64,000 nucleotides of DNA from Promethearchaeota archaeon (GTDB lineage Archaea > Asgardarchaeota > Lokiarchaeia > Helarchaeales > RDOG01), in assembly GCA_011365055.1 (NCBI GenBank), contig RDOG01000002.1:1-64000 (forward strand), written 5' to 3'. Positions 18,722 to 28,009 of the stretch are shown in pieces (position 1 is the first letter of the stretch; each line of letters starts with the position of its first letter). The translations under genes were made by a program, and so were the position numbers. Under the pieces are notes generated by a model, which saw only the letters and a program-made list of their open reading frames with translations, had not been told where the DNA came from and did not search any database.

Positions 18722-19984
18722 ATGATCGATTATCCTACTTATCCTACTTCAAACATTTTAGAAACTGAAGATGAAAAGAAATATAGAGAAAAGGTTCGCA
18801 ATTGGGTATTAAAGGAAGTCTTACCTGATGTTGATAGAATTGAACACGAACAGTTATTTCCACGCCATTTATTTAAAAAGATGGGGGATGAAGGATACCT
18901 TAAAGCATTATTTCCTAAATCAGTTGGGGGAGATGAATTAGGTATCAGATATGGTATAATATTAGGGGAAGAGATTTCTTGGGCATGTCGACCTTTAGTA
19001 GCTGCTTGGGATTGTACAATTTTTTGTACTATACCAATCATGCGTTTTGGAAATAAAGAAATAATGAAAAGATATTTACCTGGTGTAATGAGGGGAGATC
19101 TCATGGGTGCGATTGCAATGACAGAACCTGGAGCAGGATCTGACGTGATTGGAAGTATGAAATGTAATGCTGAAAAAGATACGAATGGAGATTATATCAT
19201 AAACGGAGAGAAGCGATTCATCACGAATGGCTCTCAAGCGGATATCATAGTATTGTGGGCAATAACTGATAAAAATATAGCCCCCCATTTAGGAATGTCT
19301 GCCTTTGTTATCGAACCTTCGTTCGAAGGACTAGAAATTATAGGGGATTTTGAGCTAATGGGAAATTATGGATTAAAGAACACGTACATGAAATTTAATA
19401 ACATGCGAATACCTAAGGAAAACATATTAGATAGTGAAGGAAAGGGAGCTCATATTTTACTTGACGAGTTAGATAGCGAAAGAACCTTAGCTGCTGCAGG
19501 ATCTTGTGGAAATGCTCGAAGTGCTATTGAAATTGCAGCTCATCATGCTAATAAAAGATACCAATTTAAGCAACCTATTAGATATTTTGAAGCTATCAAT
19601 CAAAAAATTGCAGACATGGCTATTAGGTTAGAAGCAGCACGTGGTTTAGTCTATCAAGCAGCTTGTACGATTGATGCAGGTAAAGATGCAAGTAAAATTG
19701 GTGCCATTGCCAAGGTTTATGCATCAGAAATAGCTTTTGAGTGTGCACATGAAGCACTGCAAATATGTGGAGGTCTTGGTTATATGAAGGGTAAGTATGA
19801 TGAAAAAACTGGTAAATATTTGAATCCTAATGGTTCTCCAGCTTATCCAATTGAAAGAATTTTTAGAGGAACAAGATTATCTTCCATTGTTGCAGGAACA
19901 AATGAAATATTAAGATTCTTAATTCAAAGAGAAGTATTTAAAGAAATGAATCTAAAAAAACCGAAAGAATCTATTAATTGGTAA
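18722..19984 (+). CDS. Acyl-CoA dehydrogenase (isovaleryl/long-chain catalytic-site type)
   Basis: Acyl-CoA dehydrogenases are FAD enzymes that introduce a 2,3 double bond into acyl-CoA. The 420-residue protein has the signature AMTEPGAGSDV (~130-140) and the FAD-binding ITNGSQAD. The usual catalytic Glu of the YEGT motif is Ala here (IVAGTNEI near residue 398). A Glu instead appears at 253 in LDSERTLAA, the place used by isovaleryl-CoA and long-chain enzymes. That favours branched-chain or long-chain substrates, which fits peptide catabolism with the ferredoxin oxidoreductase at 47-50 kb. No electron-transfer flavoprotein gene is adjacent. Substrate is an inference from the catalytic-residue position. 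Confidence 0.93.
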   Translation: MIDYPTYPTSNILETEDEKKYREKVRNWVLKEVLPDVDRIEHEQLFPRHLFKKMGDEGYLKALFPKSVGGDELGIRYGIILGEEISWACRPLVAAWDCTIFCTIPIMRFGNKEIMKRYLPGVMRGDLMGAIAMTEPGAGSDVIGSMKCNAEKDTNGDYIINGEKRFITNGSQADIIVLWAITDKNIAPHLGMSAFVIEPSFEGLEIIGDFELMGNYGLKNTYMKFNNMRIPKENILDSEGKGAHILLDELDSERTLAAAGSCGNARSAIEIAAHHANKRYQFKQPIRYFEAINQKIADMAIRLEAARGLVYQAACTIDAGKDASKIGAIAKVYASEIAFECAHEALQICGGLGYMKGKYDEKTGKYLNPNGSPAYPIERIFRGTRLSSIVAGTNEILRFLIQREVFKEMNLKKPKESINW

Positions 19985-19990
19985 TTAATT

Positions 19991-20578
19991 TTATTTATTT
20001 TTTCTTTTTTTATCATGAACATCTTTAACACCATATAATGGAATGGATCCTTTAGTTTTTATGGTGGTAACAATGCCAGTTTTATCTACATAATAGATGG
20101 GTTCGCCTGCACGTTCTTCTAACTCTTCTTCTGATGATTTTAAAATTTGATGTTGAACCTTCTTCTGTTTAAGTGCTTCTGCTTTCATTATCATGTTAAA
20201 AGTCAATTTTTTTAATACATCTTTTGCTTCTGCTGCTATATCGTTACTATCTTTCATTATAAAGGTTGTCATAAGAACATCTTTTTGGGATTTTAATATT
20301 TTATCCTTATACTTTTCTTCAACTTTCTGATTCTTTTTAGGTAGCACGATTATTATGGCATTTGCAGTCTGATATGTTAGATCTATTAATTTCTTGGATT
20401 CTGCGTTGAAATGCGGTTGCCAGAAATTAATAGTTGCAATATTTTCAACCTTACCTGTATGAAAAAACACACCATCAACATTTGCTGTTTTTACTTCGAT
20501 TAAATGAACAAATTTTTCATTTAATTTATCGTTTGGTCCAATAACTGCAACATTAAAAATGTAATTTGAGTGCGCCAT
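19991..20578 (-). CDS. Degenerate small-GTPase-like protein
   Basis: This 195-residue protein reads like a Ras-type fold that has lost nucleotide-binding residues. FNVAVIGPNDKLNEKF occupies the beta1/P-loop position, but the GxxxxGK[ST] lysine and serine are replaced. IATINFWQPHF stands where the G3 DxxG (WDTAGQ-like) strand would be, and ANAIIIVLPKKNQ looks like beta4 with a weakened NKxD. A Lys/Glu-rich C-terminal tail (~130-195) follows. Asgard genomes carry many small GTPases, so this could be a pseudo-GTPase scaffold. It is followed on the same strand by no close gene, and the thioredoxin-like gene lies 22 bases upstream of its start, so the two may be co-transcribed. The fold is an inference from pattern only. 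Confidence 0.5.
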   Translation of the reverse strand: MAHSNYIFNVAVIGPNDKLNEKFVHLIEVKTANVDGVFFHTGKVENIATINFWQPHFNAESKKLIDLTYQTANAIIIVLPKKNQKVEEKYKDKILKSQKDVLMTTFIMKDSNDIAAEAKDVLKKLTFNMIMKAEALKQKKVQHQILKSSEEELEERAGEPIYYVDKTGIVTTIKTKGSIPLYGVKDVHDKKRKNK

Positions 20579-20600
20579 TTACACTTTAACGCTCCAAATT

Positions 20601-20954
20601 TCATGAATACATCATACTTATCTCTTGTTTACGTTTTTTCTTTTTCTCTTTAGCTATTTTAAGTGTTTCCTCATCTAAATATTTTTCAATTTCTTCATAT
20701 AAAATAGATTCGCCTGGAGGTGCGCCACGAAATTTTACTTGACTATTCATTACAATCGTGGGGGTTGCTAAGACATTATAGAAACTTGCTAATGTTTGTC
20801 CATCCTTAGTGGTAATATCTATTTTCGACACTTCTAAAGCATCGCCATAAATATTTTCGGCATTTTTAAGCATTTTTAATGCGGCAGGACAATATGGACA
20901 TGTTGGAGAAGTATAAACCTCAATCTTTAGTTTCTTTGATTTATTATTGTTCAT
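20601..20954 (-). CDS. Thioredoxin/glutaredoxin-like protein with CPYC
   Basis: A 117-residue thioredoxin-fold protein with the redox motif CPYC at residues 19-22 (TSPTCPYCPAALKML) and a cis-Pro-like ATPTIVMN segment near 63-70. This matches archaeal glutaredoxin-like or minimal thioredoxin proteins that reduce disulfides. The C-terminal ~25 residues are Lys-rich. It sits just upstream of the degenerate GTPase-like gene on the same strand, 22 bases away. The electron donor (thioredoxin reductase or other) is not in the window. Confidence 0.85.
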   Translation of the reverse strand: MNNNKSKKLKIEVYTSPTCPYCPAALKMLKNAENIYGDALEVSKIDITTKDGQTLASFYNVLATPTIVMNSQVKFRGAPPGESILYEEIEKYLDEETLKIAKEKKKKRKQEISMMYS

Positions 20955-21110
20955 AAATTAACCCCAAACCTATTAAAATAAATCCATCCAATTCTAATTT
21001 TTAAAATTTAGTGAAATTCAAGACCATGAATTAACAATTATTTTATAAATCAGTCTTGTTAATATTCTTAAATATATTATACTAATTAAGAATTTTAAAA
21101 CATTTTTGAG

Positions 21111-21794
21111 TTGAGAAGGAAATTGGGCTTTTTTGATAAATTAAAAAAGAATATCGAATACAATATAAAATCCTCAGTTCGTGGTACCGTTGCTAGGCAA
21201 CAACAACAAGTAAAACATCAAGTAAAGACAGGTTTGAAATCAAGTGTTAAGCAATTTGCTTTAAATATGAAGAAGCAAGTCATGAATACAACAAGTGTGG
21301 GTGATTATAACAGTTTTAAAAAGAGATGGGAAACAGATGGAAAAAATCACGTCCAAACTATCTTTCTCTATCTATTAGCAGCATTAGAATATACAACAGG
21401 TAATCAACAAGTTGGAGAAGCCATGGCAACCTTAGTATTACCAAAGCCACGTTTATTAGTAAGTAAATCTTCACCATCAGGTTATATTACAAATCCTAAA
21501 GGAGAAGGTTATTTATTAAATCACATGAAGGAAAACCCAAGAGTGGTGCCTAGTTATATTGGAGGATCTCCAGATGATAATTATCAAATTGATCCAAATA
21601 ATTTACAAATGACTGTTCTTGAAGAGGGAGTTTCTGGTCGTGAAGCAGTCGTTGTCATTCAAAGTGCAGGAAAGGATTTTCCCACACCATGTGGACTCCG
21701 CATGAATAATGCAGGTTATTGGAAGATCTTTAAAGGAACAGGTTCTATAGCTACTGGTGCACAAGTAACTGAAGAAGAGAAATGGGATTTTTAA
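21111..21794 (+). CDS. Conserved protein of unknown function (227 aa)
   Basis: I do not recognise this family with certainty. The first ~60 residues are basic and amphipathic (KLKKNIEYNIKSSVRG, QQQQVKHQVKTGLKSS). A compact domain follows at ~65-227 with YNSFKKRWETDGKNHVQTI, YLLAALEYTTG and a Pro/Gly-rich segment (KSSPSGYITNPKGEGYLLN). The end is FKGTGSIATGAQVTEEEKWDF. No membrane segment is seen. The longest frame begins with TTG at 21111; another in-frame TTG at 21123 follows GAGAAGGAAA, so the start is uncertain. It precedes the GH13 gene by 137 bases but may be separately transcribed. Confidence 0.7.
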   Translation: MRRKLGFFDKLKKNIEYNIKSSVRGTVARQQQQVKHQVKTGLKSSVKQFALNMKKQVMNTTSVGDYNSFKKRWETDGKNHVQTIFLYLLAALEYTTGNQQVGEAMATLVLPKPRLLVSKSSPSGYITNPKGEGYLLNHMKENPRVVPSYIGGSPDDNYQIDPNNLQMTVLEEGVSGREAVVVIQSAGKDFPTPCGLRMNNAGYWKIFKGTGSIATGAQVTEEEKWDF

Positions 21795-21931
21795 ATTTTA
21801 TAGATATTTCTTTTTATGATTTTATTTTATATATTGATTGAGTTCAAATCTACGATGTATTTTTACAAAATAACTTAAAATCTTGAATAAGTGACCTATT
21901 ATATTTTAAGTAAAAATGTCAAATACTTTAC

Positions 21932-23314
21932 ATGGAATTTTTAAATTATTTTCCAGATTGGGCAAAAAGAAGCATTTTTTACCATATATATCCTTTAGGA
22001 TTTTTCAATGCGCCGAAATATAATAGGGAAGAACACAATATAGTCGACCGGCTTGTGAAGATACGAGATTATTATGATTATTTTAAAAAATTAGGTATCA
22101 ATGTCATCCAGTTTGGACCTATTTTTGAGTCAGTTTCTCACGGATATGACACGATGGATTACATGAAAATTGATAAACGATTAGGAACTAATGAAGTTTT
22201 TAAAGTAATCGTATCTGAATTGCATGAAATAGGAATTAAAGTAATTTTAGATGGTGTTTTCAATCATGTGAGTCGTGAATTTGAGTCTTTTCTTGATATA
22301 AAAAGAAATAGAGAAAATTCTGGAAAAAGAAATTGGCATTTCATTGACTTTTCTGAAAATGATCCTTATAATGATGGATTTGATTATAAAAACTGGGAGG
22401 GTCATTATGAACTGGTTAAGCTGAACGTTCAAGCAGAAGATGTGAAAAATTACTTATTTTCAGTTTGTTCCTATTGGCAACAAGAAATTGGCATAGATGG
22501 ATGGAGATTAGACGTTGCGTCTCAAATAGATCCAATTTTTTGGCGTGATTTCAGAAAATTTTGTAAAAATATTAATCCAGATTGTTTATTACTTGGAGAA
22601 TTAATCCACGAGCCCTATAAGAAGTGGGTAGGCGAGGATTTATTAGATGCAGGAACGAGTTATCAAGTTTACAAGTCCACGTGGAGTGCTTTTAATTCCA
22701 ATAACATGCATGAACTTAAAGCCGTATTAGAACGTTCGTTTCACCCAGAATGGGGGCTTTATAAAGATATTGTGTTGGTAAATTTTCTCGGAAATCATGA
22801 TACCACTAGAATTCGCTCTATTTTAAAAGATGATCGCTATTTATACCCTGCTTTCATCTTTTTATTAACATGTAATGGAATTCCGAAAATTTATTATGGT
22901 GATGAAATTGGAGTATTCGGAATAAAAACCCCAAATTCAGATGAAGAAGTACGAAAAACAATGCCTGATGAAAGTTCTTGGCCAGAACATGCAATAAATA
23001 TCTTAAATCACGTAAAAAAATTAATTGAAATTAGGAAAAATAATCACGCACTAATCTACGGTTCTTTAAATTCAATATATGCAGAACCTAATTTATTGAT
23101 TTTTATGAGAAGGTCTTCCAAACAAACAATTTTAATCGTAATTAATAACGAATTTCAAGAAGCGCAAAAGAAGATTCCGCTTTGGAATTTAAATCTCGAT
23201 GGATCAAGATTCGTGGACATCTTAAATGAGTATCGAGAATTCCAAGTTAACCAGAACCACTTGAACTTAGATATTTATCCATGTTGGGGGAATATTTTGA
23301 TTAAAAAAGATTGA
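21932..23314 (+). CDS. Glycoside hydrolase family 13 alpha-amylase-like enzyme
   Basis: GH13 enzymes hydrolyse or rearrange alpha-glucans. The catalytic triad is readable: nucleophile Asp194 in GWRLDVAS, acid/base Glu223 in LLGELIHEP, and Asp290 in FLGNHDT; region I is DGVFNHVS around 109-116. The 460-residue protein lacks a signal peptide and starts with SIFYHIYPLGFF, as in cyclomaltodextrinase/neopullulanase-like intracellular enzymes, although the N-terminal beta domain of those is absent. A C-terminal beta domain (~385-460) is present. It likely acts with the GH31 enzyme on alpha-glucan oligosaccharides, though 12 kb apart. Fine specificity cannot be told. Confidence 0.92.
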   Translation: MEFLNYFPDWAKRSIFYHIYPLGFFNAPKYNREEHNIVDRLVKIRDYYDYFKKLGINVIQFGPIFESVSHGYDTMDYMKIDKRLGTNEVFKVIVSELHEIGIKVILDGVFNHVSREFESFLDIKRNRENSGKRNWHFIDFSENDPYNDGFDYKNWEGHYELVKLNVQAEDVKNYLFSVCSYWQQEIGIDGWRLDVASQIDPIFWRDFRKFCKNINPDCLLLGELIHEPYKKWVGEDLLDAGTSYQVYKSTWSAFNSNNMHELKAVLERSFHPEWGLYKDIVLVNFLGNHDTTRIRSILKDDRYLYPAFIFLLTCNGIPKIYYGDEIGVFGIKTPNSDEEVRKTMPDESSWPEHAINILNHVKKLIEIRKNNHALIYGSLNSIYAEPNLLIFMRRSSKQTILIVINNEFQEAQKKIPLWNLNLDGSRFVDILNEYREFQVNQNHLNLDIYPCWGNILIKKD

Positions 23315-23442
23315 ACCAGAAAGTTACATTGAATTAAAAAAAGTGAATGGAAAAATTTAATTTACGACAGAGAATTTAAGCGAAAATATATCAATGGATT
23401 TTTAATTTATTCTCATAAAATGATTATAATTTGAAATTAAAA

Positions 23443-26148
23443 TTAATTAGATGTCTCATCTTTACTAGATGGTGAATTATCTTTATTTTTTTTAAACTTT
23501 GGAATTTTTTTGACAATTTTTCCAAGTAAAGTATCCCTTTTAATAATTTTTTGCTCATTATTCTTTTTATTAACTACTATTATAATTTCATATTTAGAGG
23601 TTCTACCCTTAATCACTTTATATAAGGGATTCGTTCCAAATTCCCAATGTGAAATCAATTTAATTTCTTCAAGATATTTATCGTTTTGAATTTCAAAATT
23701 TAAATTGGATTCAATTTCATTCAAATTATTGCATGTTGAACAACTTTTTTTCCACATAGATGGAAAATGTAATTTACAAGATATTTCCTCACAAGAAGAA
23801 CATTTTAAAAAATCATTTTCACAACAATAATTCGTACAAATTTCACATCTTTGAATGTGTTCCCAACAAAATGATCCCCCACAATAAGAGCAATAAATTG
23901 TATCAGAATTACATATAATTTTTTTACAAATTTTACATTTTTCCATACAATTATTACAAATTAAGTTACCACATTTGCTGCATGTATACATGTGATGTTT
24001 ACAAGTTTCAATTCCACAATTTGAACATGCCCTTACACAATCATTGCAAATTAGTTCATATCCATAGATGCAAAATTTAGTATGTCCCTTTATATTACCT
24101 TTAAAATGATAAAGACAAGTTAAAGCTCCACAAATTTGACATTCGTTAATATGGTTAATACAAAAAGGTTTATGACAATAATTACAAAATTTTACACAAT
24201 TTTTACACAATATTTCTCTGCAATAATCACATTTCATTGAACATCCAAGACATATAGATTTGCCACATAAACAAGTATTTAATATGCTCCTTTTAACTAT
24301 CTTAGAACAATAAAAACATCTTGCAACGTGTTCCTGACATAAAGTTTCATTTGAAATTTCACAAACTTTTACGCATTGTGAACAAATTCGTTTGCCACAT
24401 TCTGAACATGTAATTAAACAATCTTCACAAAAATATTCATGACAATGCTCACATTGAACAAGATGCCTATCACAAATCGCCTTGCCACAATTTTTACAAT
24501 AATGAGAATGATCTTGGCAAATAACTTCTTTGCATACTTTACAAATTATTTTACATTCATTACAAATTCCTTTATCTAATGTATTATAATCATTTAAATT
24601 TTTAGACTTTAAAGAACAGATATAACATTTATCCATACATTCATTACAAGACGTTTTTCCACAGGAAGAACATTCTAAAAAATCATTTTTGCAAATATTT
24701 TTTTTACATTTTTCGCATGTATATTTATGTTGAAAACATGTAGGTTGATGACAAATTTCACACCTTTCAACGCAATTTACACAAAAATTTTTCTCACATA
24801 CAATGCATGTAACAAGACATTTATCCAAACATGCTATTTTTGCACAATTATAACATTCTTCAAGCTTTTTTTTACAAATTAATGAATTACATACTTGACA
24901 AATATCAAAGTGGTTTTTTATATGATTATTACAGTATAATTCATTACAATCATTACAAAACTTACCACAAGATCTACAAAGATTAGTATTACATTCATTA
25001 CAACTATCGAGACATTCATTACAACATAGATGTAATGTACTACAAACATTTAATGACATATCCATGAGAATATTCCCACAATTACATCTGAAAGGAAATA
25101 AAATTTGATGAGCATAATCATATTGTAAGCCAACAACAAAATTACCATATTTAGAATTTATATTAAAATTTAGAAGCACTTCAATAGGAGAATAAAGAAT
25201 CCCAACACTTTCCAATTGATATTCAGTTTCGGTACTATATGTATTTTTAAGTTCATTTAATTTTCTTTCTCTTTCATATGTAAATCTTTTTAAATCTATT
25301 TCAAGTTCTTCAATTTGTTTTTCTTTTTTAAATTTATAATTATCGGTTTTAAATTCATCTTCTTTTAATTTTCTTTTTCGATCTATATCTTTGATTATTT
25401 CTTCTGCTCGTGTTTTATAAAACGTATTTAATAGATCAATTTCTTTTTTAAGCCTCTTTTCTATTTTATTATTAAATTCACTTTCATTTTCTTGAACAGC
25501 TAATTCTGCTCGTTGCAAAGCATGTGAATAAATTGCTTTTAATTGTTTTTCATTCACTTTAAATATTTTACCAGGATAGGAGGGGCTTTCAGAAAACAAA
25601 GGATATTTTTCAGATAATTGATCTCTTATATATTTAACATAAATATCATTTCTATCAGATTCGTTAACAGGAATTATTTGAGTATCTAAAATTTCATTTT
25701 TTTCGAGCGATTTAAAACTAATTAAAAAATCAAAAACTATAAAAGGGCTATATACTATATCAAAATCAAGAAATTCATAATTACAACTATTTATTTTTAT
25801 TTTTGATTCACTTTTTTCAAGATATTGAATTATATTTCCTTTATCGGGTAGATTAAATGGAATAAAAGCTTTCCCAATCTTTCCTAACTTCTCAATATAT
25901 TCTATAATTTTATTTAATGTAGGACTTTCAAATGTAATTAACTCAATATTGTGGGATCTAGCAACTTTTAAATTAAATGCAAGTTGGATCGGTTTTGTAA
26001 TTACTAAGTCTTTATCTGTAATTTCGATTTTTTTTGAAATATCTAGTGGTGGAGAAATTTCTAATAAACCATCCTCCAAGAATTTCGTCTTATATCCCAA
26101 ATATTTGTAAAACCTTTCAATTAAATCAGATATATCTTCCAAACCCAT
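23443..26148 (-). CDS. Cysteine-array (multi-zinc-finger) partner of the SNF2 ATPase
   Basis: This 901-residue protein is unusual. Residues ~1-190 form a globular part (LITFESPTLNKIIEYIEKL near 73-91) that looks like regions found C-terminal to the ATPase in RapA/HepA-like SNF2 proteins. Residues ~200-320 are a charged coiled coil. Residues ~340-830 form one long array that I count at about 95 cysteines, repeating C-x2-C-x4-C-x2-[CH]-x3 (for example CEHCHEYFCEDC, CSKCGNLICNNC), likely dozens of zinc sites. The C-terminal ~60 residues are Lys-rich. It starts 18 bases after the SNF2 gene stop. Role unknown; a DNA- or RNA-binding or ubiquitin-ligase-like scaffold for the ATPase is possible. No RING cross-brace is clearly separable. 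Confidence 0.75.
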   Translation of the reverse strand: MGLEDISDLIERFYKYLGYKTKFLEDGLLEISPPLDISKKIEITDKDLVITKPIQLAFNLKVARSHNIELITFESPTLNKIIEYIEKLGKIGKAFIPFNLPDKGNIIQYLEKSESKIKINSCNYEFLDFDIVYSPFIVFDFLISFKSLEKNEILDTQIIPVNESDRNDIYVKYIRDQLSEKYPLFSESPSYPGKIFKVNEKQLKAIYSHALQRAELAVQENESEFNNKIEKRLKKEIDLLNTFYKTRAEEIIKDIDRKRKLKEDEFKTDNYKFKKEKQIEELEIDLKRFTYERERKLNELKNTYSTETEYQLESVGILYSPIEVLLNFNINSKYGNFVVGLQYDYAHQILFPFRCNCGNILMDMSLNVCSTLHLCCNECLDSCNECNTNLCRSCGKFCNDCNELYCNNHIKNHFDICQVCNSLICKKKLEECYNCAKIACLDKCLVTCIVCEKNFCVNCVERCEICHQPTCFQHKYTCEKCKKNICKNDFLECSSCGKTSCNECMDKCYICSLKSKNLNDYNTLDKGICNECKIICKVCKEVICQDHSHYCKNCGKAICDRHLVQCEHCHEYFCEDCLITCSECGKRICSQCVKVCEISNETLCQEHVARCFYCSKIVKRSILNTCLCGKSICLGCSMKCDYCREILCKNCVKFCNYCHKPFCINHINECQICGALTCLYHFKGNIKGHTKFCIYGYELICNDCVRACSNCGIETCKHHMYTCSKCGNLICNNCMEKCKICKKIICNSDTIYCSYCGGSFCWEHIQRCEICTNYCCENDFLKCSSCEEISCKLHFPSMWKKSCSTCNNLNEIESNLNFEIQNDKYLEEIKLISHWEFGTNPLYKVIKGRTSKYEIIIVVNKKNNEQKIIKRDTLLGKIVKKIPKFKKNKDNSPSSKDETSN

Positions 26149-26166
26149 TTATACACATCTAAATAA

Positions 26167-27993
26167 TTAATATTTTTTAACTAGTAAATCAATATCAAGA
26201 ATATTTTGATTAATATGATTTTGATTTTCCATATAACTGACTACTGGCTTAATCATAGAATCTAATTCTTTTTCAAGTTCTTTAGAATGTCCATATTTTA
26301 CAAAATGTTCCATAATTGTTGTTTCAAATATTGAACTTCTTCCTGAATAATCTATTTTTGCAAGAGAACCTAAAATATCTTCAATATCACCCAAAATAGT
26401 CTTAAACATCCCGATTTTTTCAAAAACCACTTTTATTACGTATTCCTCAATGGTATTTAATGTACAAAAATTGTAAATAAAGACCTCATCAAATATTTGA
26501 GTTAATCGGTGAATTCGACCTATTCTTTGTTCAACTCTCATTGGGTTCCATGGTAGATCATAGTTGATCATTACATTAGAAAATTGTAAATTAAGACCCT
26601 CACTTCCTGAATCCGTTGATAACAAAATTTGTGTTCGATTTTTAAATTCTTCTATTGTATCAGCTCTTTTTTTACTACTTAATTTCCCCGTAAATTCAGA
26701 AATTTTAAAACCTTCATTTTTTAAAAACCCTGAAATGTAATCTAATGTATCAGAAAATTCTGTAAATACCACACATTTAACAGGCAAACCAGATAAAATT
26801 TTTTCAAGATTTTGTAATTTTTGACTCTTTTCATCTATCAATTTAGAAGCTTTTGATTCCATTCTCTCCAAAAAAGGCATAATTTCTAGTTGAAATTCTT
26901 TTTCTTTCCTAGTCTCTATCATATTTTGTAATGTACGATGGGTGGCCAAGGCACTACTACATATTCTCCTTTGTAATAACATTAATGTAAATTTTTCAAT
27001 CCAAAAATTTCTTCGTTCTTTCAGACATTTTAATTTTGATGTTGATTTTTTAATTTTAGATTCAAGTTTCATTAATTCTTTATATTTATCAATAATATAA
27101 TTAGATAATTCATCATATAGTTCACGTTCATATGTATTTAAATTAAATTGGATCGTATTTGCAATTCTTTCTGGGAATTTCAATTCTTTTAATTCTTTCC
27201 GTCTCCTCCTTAACATTATTTGAGAGATCAAGCGGCGAAGCTCCATAGGATCTTTACAATCTCTTGGATTTTCGCCTAAAAATTGTTTTTTGAATTGACT
27301 AGGTGTACCAAGAAGACCAGGACGAATTATTGTTGCTAAATTGTATAACTCTTCTAATTTATTATGCATTGGAGTTCCAGTTAAAAATAATATGTATTTT
27401 TTTTCAATCTTATTAAATAAATCCCAACCTTTCGTTTTTCTATTTTTTATTGAATGAGCTTCATCTAAAATAACAAAATCATATTTATTTTTTAAGATAT
27501 TTTCTGTATTATGTATAGCTACATTTAAAGATGTGATGATAAAAGGTTCACTCCAATTAGATTTACTTGTGGAATTTATTTGAAAATCCAGATTGAATTT
27601 TTCCTGAAGCTCAGATGCCCATTGGGCAACTAAAGATGAAGGAGTAACTATTAATGCGTTTTTTACCAATCCTCTTATTAATAATTCTGTTAAAACAGTG
27701 CAAGCTTCTATTGTTTTTCCAAGACCTACCTCATCAGCTATTAAAACTCGTGAATTCATCTCTTTAAGAATAATTTTAACACCTTCAAATTGGTGAGGAT
27801 AAAGCTTAATATTAATTGATGAAAGAGATAGGAGTTCATTAAATCCTTTAATGAGGAGAATCTTCTCTGCAGCTCTGTTTAAAATGAACCAATTCATATT
27901 ACTATAATTCTGATCTTTAGAAACATCTAAAATATCATTAAAAAAATTATCAGGACTAATTTTTTTATTAATATTTTGGTTATTTCTATCCAA
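26167..27993 (-). CDS. SNF2/RapA-like DNA translocase ATPase
   Basis: SNF2-family ATPases move along double-stranded DNA and remodel bound complexes; RapA/HepA members recycle RNA polymerase, and others serve in phage defence. The 608 residues show Walker A in DEVGLGKT at 87-94, DEAH near 178 (VILDEAHS), FLTGTPMHN and the C-terminal helicase motifs STDSGSEGLNLQF and MRVEQRIGRIHRL. A coiled-coil insertion lies between (~300-390). The protein ends soon after the helicase core, without the C-terminal domains of RapA; its partner may supply them. It lies between the CBS gene (16 bases upstream) and the Cys-array gene (18 bases downstream). Confidence 0.9.
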   Translation of the reverse strand: MDRNNQNINKKISPDNFFNDILDVSKDQNYSNMNWFILNRAAEKILLIKGFNELLSLSSINIKLYPHQFEGVKIILKEMNSRVLIADEVGLGKTIEACTVLTELLIRGLVKNALIVTPSSLVAQWASELQEKFNLDFQINSTSKSNWSEPFIITSLNVAIHNTENILKNKYDFVILDEAHSIKNRKTKGWDLFNKIEKKYILFLTGTPMHNKLEELYNLATIIRPGLLGTPSQFKKQFLGENPRDCKDPMELRRLISQIMLRRRRKELKELKFPERIANTIQFNLNTYERELYDELSNYIIDKYKELMKLESKIKKSTSKLKCLKERRNFWIEKFTLMLLQRRICSSALATHRTLQNMIETRKEKEFQLEIMPFLERMESKASKLIDEKSQKLQNLEKILSGLPVKCVVFTEFSDTLDYISGFLKNEGFKISEFTGKLSSKKRADTIEEFKNRTQILLSTDSGSEGLNLQFSNVMINYDLPWNPMRVEQRIGRIHRLTQIFDEVFIYNFCTLNTIEEYVIKVVFEKIGMFKTILGDIEDILGSLAKIDYSGRSSIFETTIMEHFVKYGHSKELEKELDSMIKPVVSYMENQNHINQNILDIDLLVKKY

Positions 27994-28009
27994 GATTTAC
28001 ACCGAAAAA

